64,000 nt of DNA from assembly GCA_900642245.1 (NCBI GenBank), contig CAAAJI010000039.1:242928-306927 (forward strand). The letters run 5' to 3'. Numbering within the stretch: position 1 is the first letter of the stretch; every line of letters begins with the position of its first letter. Position numbers and translations under genes: made by a program. Of this stretch, positions 34,301 to 47,758 are shown one piece after another. The notes under the pieces are model-generated. The model was not told the DNA's origin. It saw nothing but the letters and a program-made list of their open reading frames with translations, and searched no databases. The stretch is from Fragilaria radians (Eukaryota; Bacillariophyta; Fragilariophyceae; Fragilariales; Fragilariaceae).

Positions 34301-37300
34301 CCAATACTTTCCCATTCCTGAAACATAAGCTTGTGAGCCTCAATAATTGTCACGTCCCTCTCATTTACACTTAGCTCTGTAAACTCTTGACTCTCTTGTA
34401 ATTTCACAAGTCTTTGAACAGACAACATTGATGACTGAAGGCATTGTGATGCTGATGCCAGGAAAGTCGGGAAGAGAATATCATTGCTAACAGCAGTACT
34501 GTCTCCGCTAATGCTGTGAAGATTTCGGAAAGCTGTAATCGATTTTGTTGCTGCTGAAAGGCAAAGGTCGAAGCAGTCACATGGTAAGCATACCAGCTTT
34601 TGGCAGCAATTATCCTTTAAGTCCAGAATCGTTTTCTTGATCTGCTCAAGCACAATACACTTTTTTTTACTTATAAGTAGAGTTTCATTCGTGACGACCG
34701 AATCACTTCTTGGGCCTAAAATTTCATCCATGGCGGAAATATAGCCGTCAAGAACTACCACAGCATCTTGGAAGACCTTTGTCACCTCCATTTTTTCCGT
34801 AGATTTCTGAGATACCATTAAAAAAAACTTAAATTGTGAGACAGTCTCTTTCGCGTTGAGAAAAGATTTATCAAAATCTTTTAAATTTTGCAACAGCTTC
34901 GCCTGCCCAATGGGAAGAGTATCAGTTAATGAGGTCAACGTTTCAATGGCCTTCCATAAGATCTGAGCATCACTCATAAGTTCAACAACGTTACAACGCT
35001 GTTGTGCAACCAGAAGAAGACCGTGATAACTGGTATTTGCCATTATCTCCATTTCCCTTTTTGTCATGTACATACTTCCGATTATTGATATTTCTGAGGA
35101 CAGGCGCTGCACCTCTAACAGGGAACGATTATAGAAAGAATTTGCGCTTTCAATCTCTTTCCTTGTATCAATAGGGATTAAAAAGCTTGGAGGTTTGGGG
35201 ACAGGTAATTGGAAGAGGTGTTTCATATCTCGAACCTGAGATGGAAGGGTCCATTTCGAACTCTCAAATCCATTTGCTTTCAGTGATCTTAAAAGTTCAT
35301 GAAATGCTCGCTGCTTCATTTGCTTCGTTGTTTTTTCCCTCCTCAGTAACTCGATTCGATGAAAAATAGCATTACAGAGGTTTAAAGAATGCAGTGCCCC
35401 ATGTGAACTCCAAGATTGCCGTTCTAAAATTTTTCGAACCATCACCACCATCCGTTCATGGTACTGGGGGATTTTACGAAGGTAATCATCACATGGAACA
35501 TTTGCGCTCTCAAATCTCCGGCCATAGCCAGCTCCTAGATTACTGCTTTTAAAACCAATCATTGGGAGCAAATCTTGGTTGGTATTTTCAAGAAGTGGAA
35601 ACATTTCCTTCTTGGAAGGAAGCGATATTGACGGTTCATTTTGCATGTTGCTGTTTGATCGGATTCCTTCAGTATATGTCTGTTCAAGAATTGTGGAGAC
35701 TGAAATCTCGAGGACATCGTCATAATCTCGAAGAAGTTTCATTAATTTCCGATGATTTTTCTCAGTTGATTCCACAAGTGAGTAATACGATTGCTCGTCC
35801 CATCTCGCTAACTTAACTTCGCTTTTCAGCTTTGCTTCAATTGGCTTCTTTAAATCATTGAGATGCGACAGTATTAAAGGAAGAAATTGTGAATAATAAG
35901 ACTCAACTGACATCAAAAGTCGGAATACAGATTCACTTTGCTGGTCTCCAACTCGAGAGGCCTGTTCTGCCATAACCAACACTATTCCCAGTCTTTCTTT
36001 GAACTCACCAACGGAAGAAGTAAGCATAAAGGTATCCAAAATCCTAGTGAGGTCATCGAGCTTACTCTCCTCCAGACACTGTGGAATTGCTTCTGTTGAA
36101 TGATGAACCCCCTTCCAGATCCATCTAGGGGATACTATGCCCCAATAGGAAGTACAAGGTGCTGTTGATGTCTGTTCGGTAGCAACAGAACGATATTCTT
36201 TTATTACACTGAACAATCGCATCCAATGTCGTCTCGCTCGTTCTACGAAGCGAATCTCACGAGCTTCAAGCAACTCATCCCATTTATTTAATTCCAATTT
36301 CCGCCAGGAGGCAACCAAGTGGGTGATTGCATTTAGACACGATCCCAGCTTGACTTTGACACTTGCATGTTGTTCCCATTCTTGAGCCTTTCGTATTACA
36401 ACCTCAAGCCCAGTCATGACTTTTCCAATGGAAGTAGTTGTCAATCCGAGTTTTTTCACATACTCTGCGACCTGACCTAATGCGATCAAAATTTCGTTTC
36501 CCGGGAACGCAGTCAGAAGCTTAGATGTGCGGGAAAGCAATACCGATATTGGAAAAGCCGCTTTCCTTACTTCATTCGGATTTGGATCATGGTGAAACGA
36601 AAATTTCTTTGTTCTTAGCGAGGGGATTCCGTCGCAAGCTAAAGAGAGTGCCATACAGTGAGGTCCTAATGCTTCTCCGAAATTCAACAAATTTCCGGCT
36701 CTGGAAAAAGTGCATCGAAGCAAATGATACACAAGATAGTTCAGAACAAAGCATCGGAGGCGAGACGAATCCATTCCAACGAGCGAATTATCAGTGTACA
36801 AATCTTGGAATAGCTCATATAGCAAATATATTTGGTCATCCGTTAATTTCGCCTTCAATATTGTACTTGTATGAGAGTGCTCTTCGACTTCATCAATTGA
36901 AATATTGTCATCCCCCACTTGCATGGAAGCAATAAATTCTTTACTGTGATCTGGGAATTGTTCTCGGAACATGCGCTCTTGCGCTGCATCATCACTTTGA
37001 TCGGTGAATGCAGTATCAATGCCCTGAATCCAAGTGTGTATTAACGAATCAAATAAATTCAGACCACTACATGCAGTTCTCTTTCCAACGCTTCCCATTA
37101 TTTGTTTTTCAAGTACACAACGGCTCAGAGTGGAGAAAGAAAGCGCTATCGCACATTTCTCAGCATGATTAATGTCAATCTCAAGAGAACCTGACACGTA
37201 TCGTTGCGCTTGTGAAAAAGTGTCAAAGTGATCTGAACACGCATTAAAAGGGAATTCAAGAAAACGTGACAGAAAACAGAAATCTGAAACCCGAAGTTTA

Positions 37301-40300
37301 TGAAAAGCCTGGATGTATTGTTGTCGAAGCTCTCTTAATCCTTTTCTCATGCATTCAACAGATACAATCAAAGGAATAACAACGTCTTCATAAGAGACGA
37401 AGCGATTCCTCAAATGTTCGCAAAAATACGAAGCAGTAGACTGCCAACTTTGCTCTTGTAGCAAAGCGGCTTTGAACTCTAATTCTGTATTCACATCACC
37501 CTGAAGCAAGTCAACCATTCTAACTACAACTGACTCCTTTGCCGTTGATTTCCAGAATTCCCTTATGGCTCGAAAGAGTTCGATAAAGCGTGGGCTTTTC
37601 GGGCTCCTTTCTACTATTTTTTTTAGCTGGGATTCTTCTTTTCGTTGTAGTGTTTTGGCCTCTGATATATATATTTCAAGTGCAGAGGATGTAGGACTGA
37701 ATTCGCCTGATTTCAATCCAGAATACAGACGAAAAGCCCCTACAGAACTCCGCAAGCATGACTGTTGTAGTCTTATCTGTTCAACTTTTGCCTTTGGCTT
37801 TTGCCCAGGATCTACTGGTGACTGCGGCACAAGTAGATGCATCCGAAGAAGGCCAATGAAGATCCACGCTTTGGATGTCGCCACAATATCCTGAGTCCCT
37901 ATCGATAAAGCCAGGCAATCAACAAATGGAAATACAATGCCATGTATACATTCTTGAAACAATGGATATCGACAAGTAAGCAAGTGATGCTGCAGGCTTA
38001 AAAGGTCTTCTTCATAGATATGTTCTCTCTTAAGGATGTTTAATATACATGGTACGGACTCCTTTTCTGAAAAAAAATCTGAAAGAGATTTAATTATGTT
38101 AGAGAAAAGATAAATTAACTCAAATGGAACATCTCTCTTATCAAACGAATTCTCAAAAATACAAAGCCGCTCAATTAGTTTCCTTGTCTGACTTTCACGA
38201 ATCTTATGATTTTCTAGGGTCAAAAAATGAGATTTGTTTACAGCGAAAAATGATCCGGCAATTTCGTTCCCAATTAAATTCAATACGACTGATGTCCGTA
38301 CTTGACAGCTTTCTTCAGTGAAATAAGTATGCGTTTCCGAGCTAGGTGAATGGAAATCGTGACTTTTCGCGTGTTTGGACCATTGCTGAGGAAATTCGAG
38401 AATTGGAGAGATAACATTAAGAGCATTAAGTGTATTGGACCAAAAGTGCCTTGATGAAACATGCAGCATAATTGGCATTGTGCAATTTAGTAAATAAGAA
38501 AAAGAACTGGATTCAACCTTTGATTCAAATGCCCATGCAAGAGTCTGAAAAGGTCTAATGTCAACGATATTCCACACGATGCATGACAATGCAACTTCAA
38601 TAAATCTACGAATCCTTTTTGCAGTATTTGCTCTAAGCTCAGGACTTTTAAATTCAATCAGTGCGAACGATGAAAGCTGACTTATTATTTTTCTTTCCTC
38701 GTGTATCAGCCAAAGTTCTATCACTGGGGCAATTTGGATTTCTGAGAAAATGTCCATCACATCTGAAATGAATTTTGAATCCTCAGCCTCACTTGTTCCA
38801 CCTATATCTTTCTGCAACATTTCCAAAGCTTCTATACCGATCAAGTTTTCCACTGTATCAATTGTAACATCCACATCCGATTTCTTAAGAGATGCTGAAA
38901 ACAAAGCAGACGCTATTGCCACATTTTCAACAACTCGTCGATAATCGAATTGCCTATTGAAAAAAGGAAGTGATTGGCTACGTAATTCTTCTGTGAACGA
39001 CCAATGTGACATACAAAGTGCTTCAAGTAAATCCTGCTTCAAAGATCGATCAACATAAAGTACCGGGTGCTTGTTTTCTAAAAGCTCTCCGATTGTAATT
39101 GGATTAATATTATCAAGAATCTCATTGTGGAATCTTTTATCAGATGCGAGATAAAAGGACGAGCAGGCATTGCGAATATCCAGGATTACTTCCCACTGCC
39201 AAGGCTTTGCAGGTAAAATTGGATGTCCTCCTTTCTTCCAGAGCTGATCACTTGATAAGCTCATTATGTCATCATCTTCTAGTAGAATTCTATCGACGGT
39301 AAGAAGCAGGTTTTCCAATTGTTGTCGTGAAAAAAGAAGTTCTGGCATATTGAACTTTAAAAAATCATCTAAGCTAGATATTGCCTTCCTTAACCATATC
39401 CACAAAACAATAAATCTAGTTTCGTCAAATGCAAGGTAATGCGATGAGTCAGGAGGCATGTAAACAGACTTATGGAAAAAAATCCATAATTGATCACGAA
39501 CGCTGTAGAATCTTCGAAGCTGCTGAACAGGCCAAGTAAGGGTTTCGGAAAAATATTTATTCACCACCCCTTGAAGACGATCAGCCCATTCGTCAATTTC
39601 ATTGAAAAGAAGGTACACTATTGGTGTTATTGGACAATTTAACTCGGCTTGCTCGAGCTTTCCAAGGTGTAGCCAGTAAGAGATATCAAAAATATTAGTA
39701 GGCATGGCTTGACCGCTCAAGGCATTTTCGATTTGTAATCGATTTCGACACTGGTTCTCAACAGATAATAATGCCCAACGGTCCATCATTGCCTCTATGT
39801 AGCGATATTCGTATTGCGTCCATTTATTTCTTAGGAACTTCAAAGTTTCCGAATATTTGATGGAAAACTGACCAAAAAAGATATTTTCATTCTCATTCAT
39901 TAACGAATATCGTCTAATATCGCAATATGAATCTAGTAGGAAAAGCGCTAAAATCTGCATCAACATAATTTCTAATTCATCGGAGCCACTTGGTAAATTA
40001 ATACAAATCTGATTTAGCGCTTTTTCCCAATCTGATCCCTTCGTTGTCGATATCTGGCGTAGCCAATGACATAAAGACGGATTCATAAATTGAATAGCTC
40101 TTGCGTTAAATATGTTTTGTGCAAATGCTGCATTGACATTCCAATTTTCTCTAAAGCCTGAGACCATACCCACGAGCTCAAAAGTTTCCGGTTCAAAAAA
40201 ATCAAGACAACTGGTGTCGGAGAATCCAGATCTAATTACATCACATTCATAAATAAGTTGTTTAGCTGTCTGGAAGGTTGTTGAAAAGTCTAAACCTCTG

Positions 40301-43300
40301 CTTCGTAAATCACAGAATGACAACGCAAAAAGTCGAGGTGATTCTATTCCATGAGAAAAAGAAGTTGCCAAAGAAGCTTCGCTTACTGACTCTTCTTGCA
40401 TTCGAAGGATATGAGATATTATTTCCATCGACCTTATCCCATTTCTCGAAAGTACATCGACTTGATCAACTACACTTTGATCCGTCAACAATATACCATC
40501 TTCATCGAAAAGTGTATTTGCCTTTTCTAAAACACAAACCTCAACACATCGGTTTCTCATGGCGCGAGAAATTTCACCACGCTCTGGATTCATAGAGAGA
40601 AACAATCGGAAGTCACTGTGTGGTCTAATCGACCGATGAAAATCAGTGAGATCGGGAGTGCTTGTCTCCATCAACAAGAGTTCACCTCCAGGCTCCATCA
40701 CAGAGTTCAGCCTATCAAGAACTGAAGAAGGACAAAGATTCGCATTTTCAAGACATAACCAGTAACCATTCACCATGGCATTAACAAGAACTCCGTCCAC
40801 CCAATGGAATTGTCCCTTACGAACTCCAATTGTAGGGCCATCGGAAAAACGATGAATCAAATGCTCGATTTCCTTAATATGGACATCATCCTTTAACTTT
40901 GTGCATCTAATAGCCGAAAGAAAATCATCCAAAAGAACTTTTAGCATTGGCCGAAAATGAAGAGAGGTTATTTCACTCCTTGACTTCAGGATAAACTCAT
41001 ATATTTTGTAAACCTCAATTGCGGCGTTTATCTCCTCCATGCAATTGTCCAAAGAGCAAAAGAGGTGGCGGATGACGAAATGAACACAACGAAACAGCAG
41101 ATTTTCCGTCTCCAATTTGTCGACTTGCTCATAACAGCCAACTAGCTCATTGACGTCTGTAGACGGTGTCAGAGAAACCGTAACAAGTTTTGTATTAAGA
41201 CTACTTGCTAGGGTTTTTAAGATGGTTGTCTTCCCTGTACAAGAAGCACCAACTAAGAGGCAAGGCCAGTTCATTTTAACACATTTGCATATAGCCTCCA
41301 TCGGTAAAAGAAGTGATCTTAAGATTGTCCAATTTTCACCTGTTTGGGGCTTAGCATGGATACTCTCGCAAATTTGGTTCATCTCGGTATCCCCGATTCG
41401 AAAGACTGAATCAGAGTAAGCCCAATCATTGGGCAGTTTTTGAATGCTTGCATCGTCAAAATACCCTTGAAATTGTGCTGCTAGGCTTTGTCTGTCCACT
41501 ACTGATCGAAAGCGTTGCATGTAAAGATCACGTGCGCTATCTCCAAGGGATTGGAAATCTAATTTTACCAGCTCACACCATCTAAAAACATCACGAAGAT
41601 TGAACTCCCAAGGACTCCCAAGAGAGCCATAGTCCAAATTTTTTACGGCAGATTGATTTACGGCGCTATTAAATGCAATCATTGATGACCGAATTCTGAG
41701 GGAATTTCAGGATAGTTCTCACCGACAATCATTTCTAAGTCGGTGTCCACAAGTGACTCGACATAAACTTTTGTAAATCTATTCAAGAATGATTTTGGAA
41801 GCCCTTTTCTCCCCCCTCCCTGACCAAGTGGGTTTTGAGCAGCAAATATTCTTAGCGATGGTGGACATTCAAATGTCTTTCCAAGCTCAGGGATGAAAAC
41901 AGTAGCTCTATGATCAAGACAGCTATTGAGGCCTTCAAGTACTGACTGAGTTGCAAGATTCAATTCATCTAAAAGAATCCAGTCTCCTCGCTTCAATGCT
42001 CGAAGGAAAACACCGTCACACCATTGAAATGAACATTCACCTAAGGGCCCTTCATTATCTGGAACAGGTAAATCGCTTCCCATCAAATCTGAAATGTCAG
42101 TTTGCTCTGACAGATTGATCCTAACGAGATTGTAACCAGCAGCTTTTGCAAGGGCTGAGATTAAGCTGGTTTTCCCGACGCCAGGAGATCCTTCGAGAAG
42201 TACGGGTTTGGATAACTGCATGGCCCTAAGCACTCGTTGAAGGTTTGAACCTGTAGTAGGGGCACCAAAATGAAAAGTGTGATCAGAATCCTGATTTGGA
42301 CCCAGCAAAATCGAAAAAGGAGGTATTACAAAGCGATCTGACGTCACATTTGGATTGATTACTTTGGCAAGAAAAGACTCGAGACAATTCACTCGATGCT
42401 CCTCAGGAATCAAACCTATTAAATAATTAATGGCCTTTCTTCGTATGATCTCTGCTCCTTCACGAGAAAGCCCGGTGCCAAGACCTAAACCATCCAAATG
42501 CATCAAAGCGCAACCGTGGCAGAGGGCCTCCCAAACATTCAGCGTATGCCCGATCAAAACATGGTTTACGAATTTCCCCCATGTCTTAACATCTCGTAGA
42601 GATAGAGATAAACTCGAAGATGGACTAGAAAGGTCTTCGCAAACTTTTGTATTAAACCAGTCAACATATTGTATCATAACCTCCTTAATATCCGAAATTT
42701 CGGAGGAATCCCGAAACATCGAGTCTAGAATCAGTTGAATATCTCCAAGATCGACCAGATTTGGAACCCAGATCTCAGTAAATCGACTCCTTAGAGCTGG
42801 ACTAAGTTCGCGCTTCCCAAAATCTCCACCGGGATTCATTGTCGCAAAAATGAGGAAATGTTCATGTGCTCTGACAATATGATTGTCATTTACGAGATCT
42901 TCATTGCCCTTTTCGGCAAGAACTATTGTTCTTGAGGGCTCTAGAACCGAGTTGAGGCGTTCTAAAACCGCATCTTCGGCGAGACTTATTTCATCCATGA
43001 GGAACATACATCCAGTTTTCATCGCGTGAATTAGAGAGCCATCCACCCATTCAAAAAGAGAACCAGAACGACGATATAACTCGTCCATTTGATCAAGCAT
43101 GCCCTCTACTTTAAGTTGCAATTCACAAAAGCTGCTACTATCATTCTCTTCTTCAGTAAGTGCTTGACCGTGCTCCAGCTTTCTCCTCTTATTTGATTCG
43201 CCTCTCAAAAATTGTTTGTGGTTTTCCCATAATTTTCTCGATAATGATGTGATTCTGGCAGATAATTCATTGGGGGGTTCGTCGAAGTCACCGTCCATCA

Positions 43301-46300
43301 CTGCAATTATTTCGGCTATTTCTTCATTAGAATTTTCATCTTCACCAATTAAACTGATTAATTTTCGAAAAATATCAAAAAATTCAATGAGAATATATTT
43401 CCTCCCACGGACAGGTCGTAAGCCCCCAATCAGATCAGAAGTTTCAGTTGTTGAATGACAATTCAGAATTTTAAGTTCCCTATTCAGAATTATGCTCAAG
43501 TGTTGCACAACCGTTGTCTTTCCACATCCTGTATCTCCAACAAGAAGAACAGGTTCTTTTTGCTTGATACACCTGAGAACCAAAGAAAGTAATCGAAGGA
43601 TAGTTTTTGTGGGAACTACAGGTTCCAGATCCTTAACGTAAAGTGGTTCAAATGGTCCCTGTAAACGTCTGCGAGCTTCCGACGCTTCACCATAGTATAT
43701 TTCATCACATCGCATCTGCACTTTCAACGTCGCTTCTATCTCTTCCCGTACAGATTCTCTTTCAGTATCACTTCTTAGACGTTCTGCCAATAACATGAAG
43801 CCTTCGTGAGCCAGATCTATTTTTCCAGATGCCTGGCGTCCAGCCCAACGAAGAAGATCTCTTGATGTTATGAGGCCGTCTTTTCCAAGAAAAACTCCAC
43901 TTAAACTTCGTCTCTTCCTCAAAGCAATCATTATGTTTACCAATGCCTTTGCGTAACTCGATGGACAGCCGGATCGCTTTTCTAGGATTGTGATCATGTC
44001 TTCTGGTGGAATATCATCAATATGAATTTCAACAAAACGATTTCTAAACGCTCGGGATAGTGGCTTCCTTCCTCCGTAGGCACCACAAGGATTTTGAGTA
44101 GCAAAAAGCCTAAAATGCGGATGAGGGGTCACAAGTTCGTTCACTTCTGCGATGTAAAGTTGCCTATTGTCATCAAGCAAACGATTCAACGCTTCAAGAA
44201 CTTCGCTTGGTGCTAAATTTAGCTCATCTAGAATCACCCAATCACCCCTACGCAAAGCTTGGACTAATATGCCATCTTGAAACACGAGAGAACCATTTTT
44301 GTCGGGAACATATGATCCTGTGTATTCTTGTATATCAGTGTGCTCGTGATTATTGATACGAATTACTTTATTTCCGCATTTTGCAGCCAAGTACTCAACT
44401 AGGGTAGTTTTACCCGCTGAAGTAGGGCCCTCCAAGAGCACTGGCCATGGCCCACAAGCAACCGCTCTTGCAAGACGCCGTAAATTATTGGATACAGTTT
44501 TTGTCAAAATAAATTTTGGACGAACCATTTTTTTCTCCTCGGACCAATCATGAATTGCTAAGGTTCCACGTTTAATCCAAAACGGTTTGATAAGAACGAA
44601 TTCATCCTCACAGTTTCGTCCACCCGGCCTTCGTCCCGGGTGTTCCATATCTTGCTTCAAATCATTTCCAAGGTCAGCTTTCAAAATACATTTCAAAGCC
44701 TTTGCTGATTGCGCATCTAATGGCCCTTCAAAGGCTAATTCAAAGCCTTCCATGATGGCTCTCCTTAAGTTAAATTTCTGACGTAAAACCAGCTCTTTAG
44801 CTGCTATCAATGCGCGACACAGTGTTCTCAATGTGTATCTAGGACGCTGCCCGCTGGCATCTACCAAAGATTTATTTGCAGCGTCACGAATTTTAAGAAA
44901 AGTATCGACAACACTTACTACTGTCTCGCTGTGATTGAGTGAAGCACCTTGAGTTGATACTATTCCCTCTAGGTATTTTGATGCAATGATCCTAAGTTCA
45001 GCCGAATCACTCAAGTCATGGACAAACATTTCGGTGAATCGAGACCTAATACTGGTAGGGAGATCTTTCTTTCCGGCATCTGTGGCTGGGTTCATTGCAG
45101 CAAAAAGCCGGAAATTAGAATGTCTCACAACGGCATGTGTATCGCCCCTTTCAGTCAAGGTTACGCTTCCCGAACTATCATCCAGTAATCCACAGAGTCT
45201 TTGTAATGTCTCAGGAGATGCAAGATTGATTTCATCAAGCAATACCCACTTTCCCGTCCGAATGGCATCAACAAGTGCTCCTTCCGTAAAGCAGAATGCT
45301 AGTTTAGTTTCACAACTCAGACGTTGCCGCTCGAAAAGTTCAGCAGCCTCTGAAAAACGACGCCAAGCCTCTTGTGACTCTTTTCGATTGTTTCCACTAG
45401 ATGTCTTTATTTTCGCAAGACCAAGCTTTGCCGCGCGACGAAGACAATTTGAAAGGTGTTCCCATTGTTTTTTGTGAAAGGCTGAAGACGCAAAATTCAG
45501 AAAATCAGCATTCTGCTTCCGGGAAAAAGTTGAAACAAAGATATCCACAAAATCCATGTACAATTTTCGAGCAATATGAACTATTTCTAAAGGCCTAAAT
45601 CCTCCCAACAAATCGGTAGAATCGGTTTGTAAAGATAAATTTTGAACGATCAAAGTTTGGTTTGATAGATGTGCAAGTTGTTGAAGAATTGTCGTTTTTC
45701 CACACCCTGTTTCTCCAACTAATAATGTAGGCTCGTTCTCACGGACACAGACTGCAATGGCTTCCAGTAATCTAGTCGAAGACGGAATCAACGCAAAACT
45801 TGAAATGTCACTCGATTCCATGATTACATCACTCGACTCCCAAAGGGGCAAAATTACTCTCCCGATTTGAACGGTCTGTTGACCGCGAAAGAATTCAGGT
45901 TCGCGTGAAAATAAATACTTCGACGCAATATCTATGGTTAATCCCCAAGCTGGAGCAACAACCCCAATGGAGAATGATCGAAGTTGTTCAAGATGTGGAC
46001 AGCTTGCGGCGAAAATATCAACTGTTTCGGCAAGACAGAGAACTCTTTGGGCCTCTGTCAAATATGTATTTGATTCAGAGAAGACGACAGTATTCGAGAT
46101 TCGAGATAAGAGTTTTAGGAAGTCTCGAAGTGCCAAAGGTCTAGCAATTATATTTTCTTTTCTGTATCGATCTAAGATTGTAAGCGGGTAGTTACAATTA
46201 AGGAAGGCATTTTCGGATATTTGGAAGTTGCAATATCGATCCATTCAGAGTTAGGTAATGCTTCGACTCGAACCATTCGCCATAATCGCGGACTAAACAC

Positions 46301-47758
46301 TGAGTTGTGCTTTCTGCTATCGGTTGTGAGGGTGGCGAATAATCGAAAGTTTGGGTGGCAAATGGCGACTTCTCCGTCAATCCCCAGAGGCAATCGGCGG
46401 GATTCCAAAAGTGGAAGTAAAGCAGCTTGAATTTCAAGCGGCACCTTATCTAAATCCTCCAGCAAAATCCAAGTTCCAGCTAGAACAGCTCGAGTCAAAG
46501 CACCTGGCTGCCATGTGAATTCCCCCGGTATATCTGTTGTTTGATAAGTCCCTATCAAAGTCTTACTATCAGTATCATCGTCCACATGTAGCTCCAAAAG
46601 GCTTTCAATTCCTAGTGCTTTTCCCAAGTGCCTAACTAAGCTAGATTTACCCGATCCAGTAGGTCCAGTGAGAAGAATAGGCGTCATATCCTGAAGCACG
46701 AACGCAGAGGATAATAACGATAAATTACGTCGCGTTTGGGTTGTCAAGATCAATTTAGAGCTTTCGCAAGAGGGTTCAGTCTGAGATACCTTCAAAAACA
46801 AAAGCCCCTCTCCGAGATGTATCAAAGAAGAATGAAGGGATAAGCATGTACGAATCTGAAGAGCAGTCGGTAATTTGACCTTGATCTCGTCAATAAATTG
46901 GATAACACCCTTTTGATGGTCGATTTCCCATTCAAACTCTTCTTGATGCAATATCCATGGATGCAACATCCAAGGTACAATTTCTTCAAGGGCATGATGC
47001 TTATCAAGAAAACTGCGCATCGTGTGAGGACTCATGTCGAACAGATATGCAACAACTCGTGCCGCATGCCAACGAGTAGCCTGAGCAGGAGTCCAACTTA
47101 ATGGCACGTTGATTGAAGAGTCAAGACTCGGTTTCAAGTAAGTAACTAAATTCGACCAACTCCACCATTCTCTCATATATTCGTGATGATTCTTGTAAGA
47201 GTAATGTCTAACGATTCCATGAAGAGCTTCAAGCATATGCCAACTTTCCTTTTCGTTTCCCTCGTTGTCGAAAGGATTTTCTGACGCATTCTTAAAGGCA
47301 CGCGAAACAAGAGGTGATATGTGTGGCGCCAGAGGAATCCACGTTCCGAAAAGCAAGACCAAAGTTTTAATGTCAGCTTGATAGCTACAAATCGACGCAG
47401 CAACGTCCATCGATATAGGAGCCATCCTACGAAGGAGATATCGTAAAAAATCTACCCGACGACGTTTACAAGGAATATCATGGACATCTTTAGGATATTG
47501 ATTCGACCGTATATCTTCATTTTCATCTTCATGGCTAAAGTTTTGCCATTTCATCAATGAACTAGGTAATGAGGATGTTAAAACATCAGGGCGGAATGCC
47601 TTTACTAATTTTTCACAAATTTTTTCTAGAAGAAGATCCAAAGAAACGATTGGGTAGGAAGATTCATTCAGAAGAGTATCTAACGTATCTAGCAGCTTCT
47701 GGAGGTAAGTCACAACTACATCCTTGCTCGAATCCTCGTAAATTTCCATTTCCATCAT
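31357..47758 (-). CDS. MDN1: Midasin (Rea1), giant AAA+ ribosome-assembly ATPase, in three frames
   Basis: Three minus-strand frames (46172-47758, 41679-46244, 31357-41682) together give about 5,480 residues, close to the usual length. They must be one gene. Six AAA+ modules appear in order with Walker A motifs GPTGSGKSS (AAA1), GETGCGKTT (AAA2), GPTSAGKTT (AAA3), GDTGCGKTT (AAA4), GSPGVGKTS (AAA5) and GASCTGKTT (AAA6). Walker B motifs include WILLEDLD, WVLLDEIN, WVILDELN, LMDEISL and WILLDELN; the last module has LCLENAN. Then come the long helical linker, an Asp/Glu-rich stretch (32300-34050) and a C-terminal MIDAS domain with DxSxS in VDNSQSMQ and LISDGRIE. Midasin uses ATP to pull Ytm1 and Rsa4 off pre-60S ribosomes in the nucleolus and nucleoplasm. 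The start is taken as ATG 47758; the frame runs open upstream. Each junction lacks one base (see findings). Confidence 0.9.
32290..34050 (-). other. Asp/Glu-rich region of midasin
   Basis: Low-complexity acidic codons (many GAA, GAT, GAC) encode the flexible acidic linker that separates the motor from the MIDAS domain. Opposite-strand ORFs here are shadows of this bias. Confidence 0.85.
41679..41682 (-). other. Frame break 2 in midasin
   Basis: The middle frame ends with CAT CAA TGA and the next begins at the ATG that overlaps this stop (ATGA). The conserved protein runs straight across (YPEIPSEFGHQ then MIAFNSAV). One extra A (CAAATG) restores the frame. No GT-AG intron of sensible size fits. 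Confidence 0.75.
46172..46244 (-). other. Frame break 1 in midasin
   Basis: The first frame ends in YPKMPSLIVTTRLQS and the second reads YPLTILDRYRKEN over the same bases. Adding one base, for example a C in the CCC run near 46187, gives one continuous protein. The overlap is 73 bp. A 24-bp GT-AG candidate here keeps the wrong frame and cannot be the cause. Confidence 0.7.

Noticed and set aside
41679..46244. Programmed minus-one frameshifting as the reason for the midasin breaks
   Set aside because: The sites (CATCAATGA, ACTACCCGC) are not slippery heptamers of the X XXY YYZ type, and a second gene, a transposon and pseudogenes show the same one-base loss.
46172..46244. A 24-bp GT-AG intron across the first midasin break
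   Set aside because: Its removal keeps the wrong frame, and 24 bp is far below the 81 to 153 bp introns seen elsewhere in the window.
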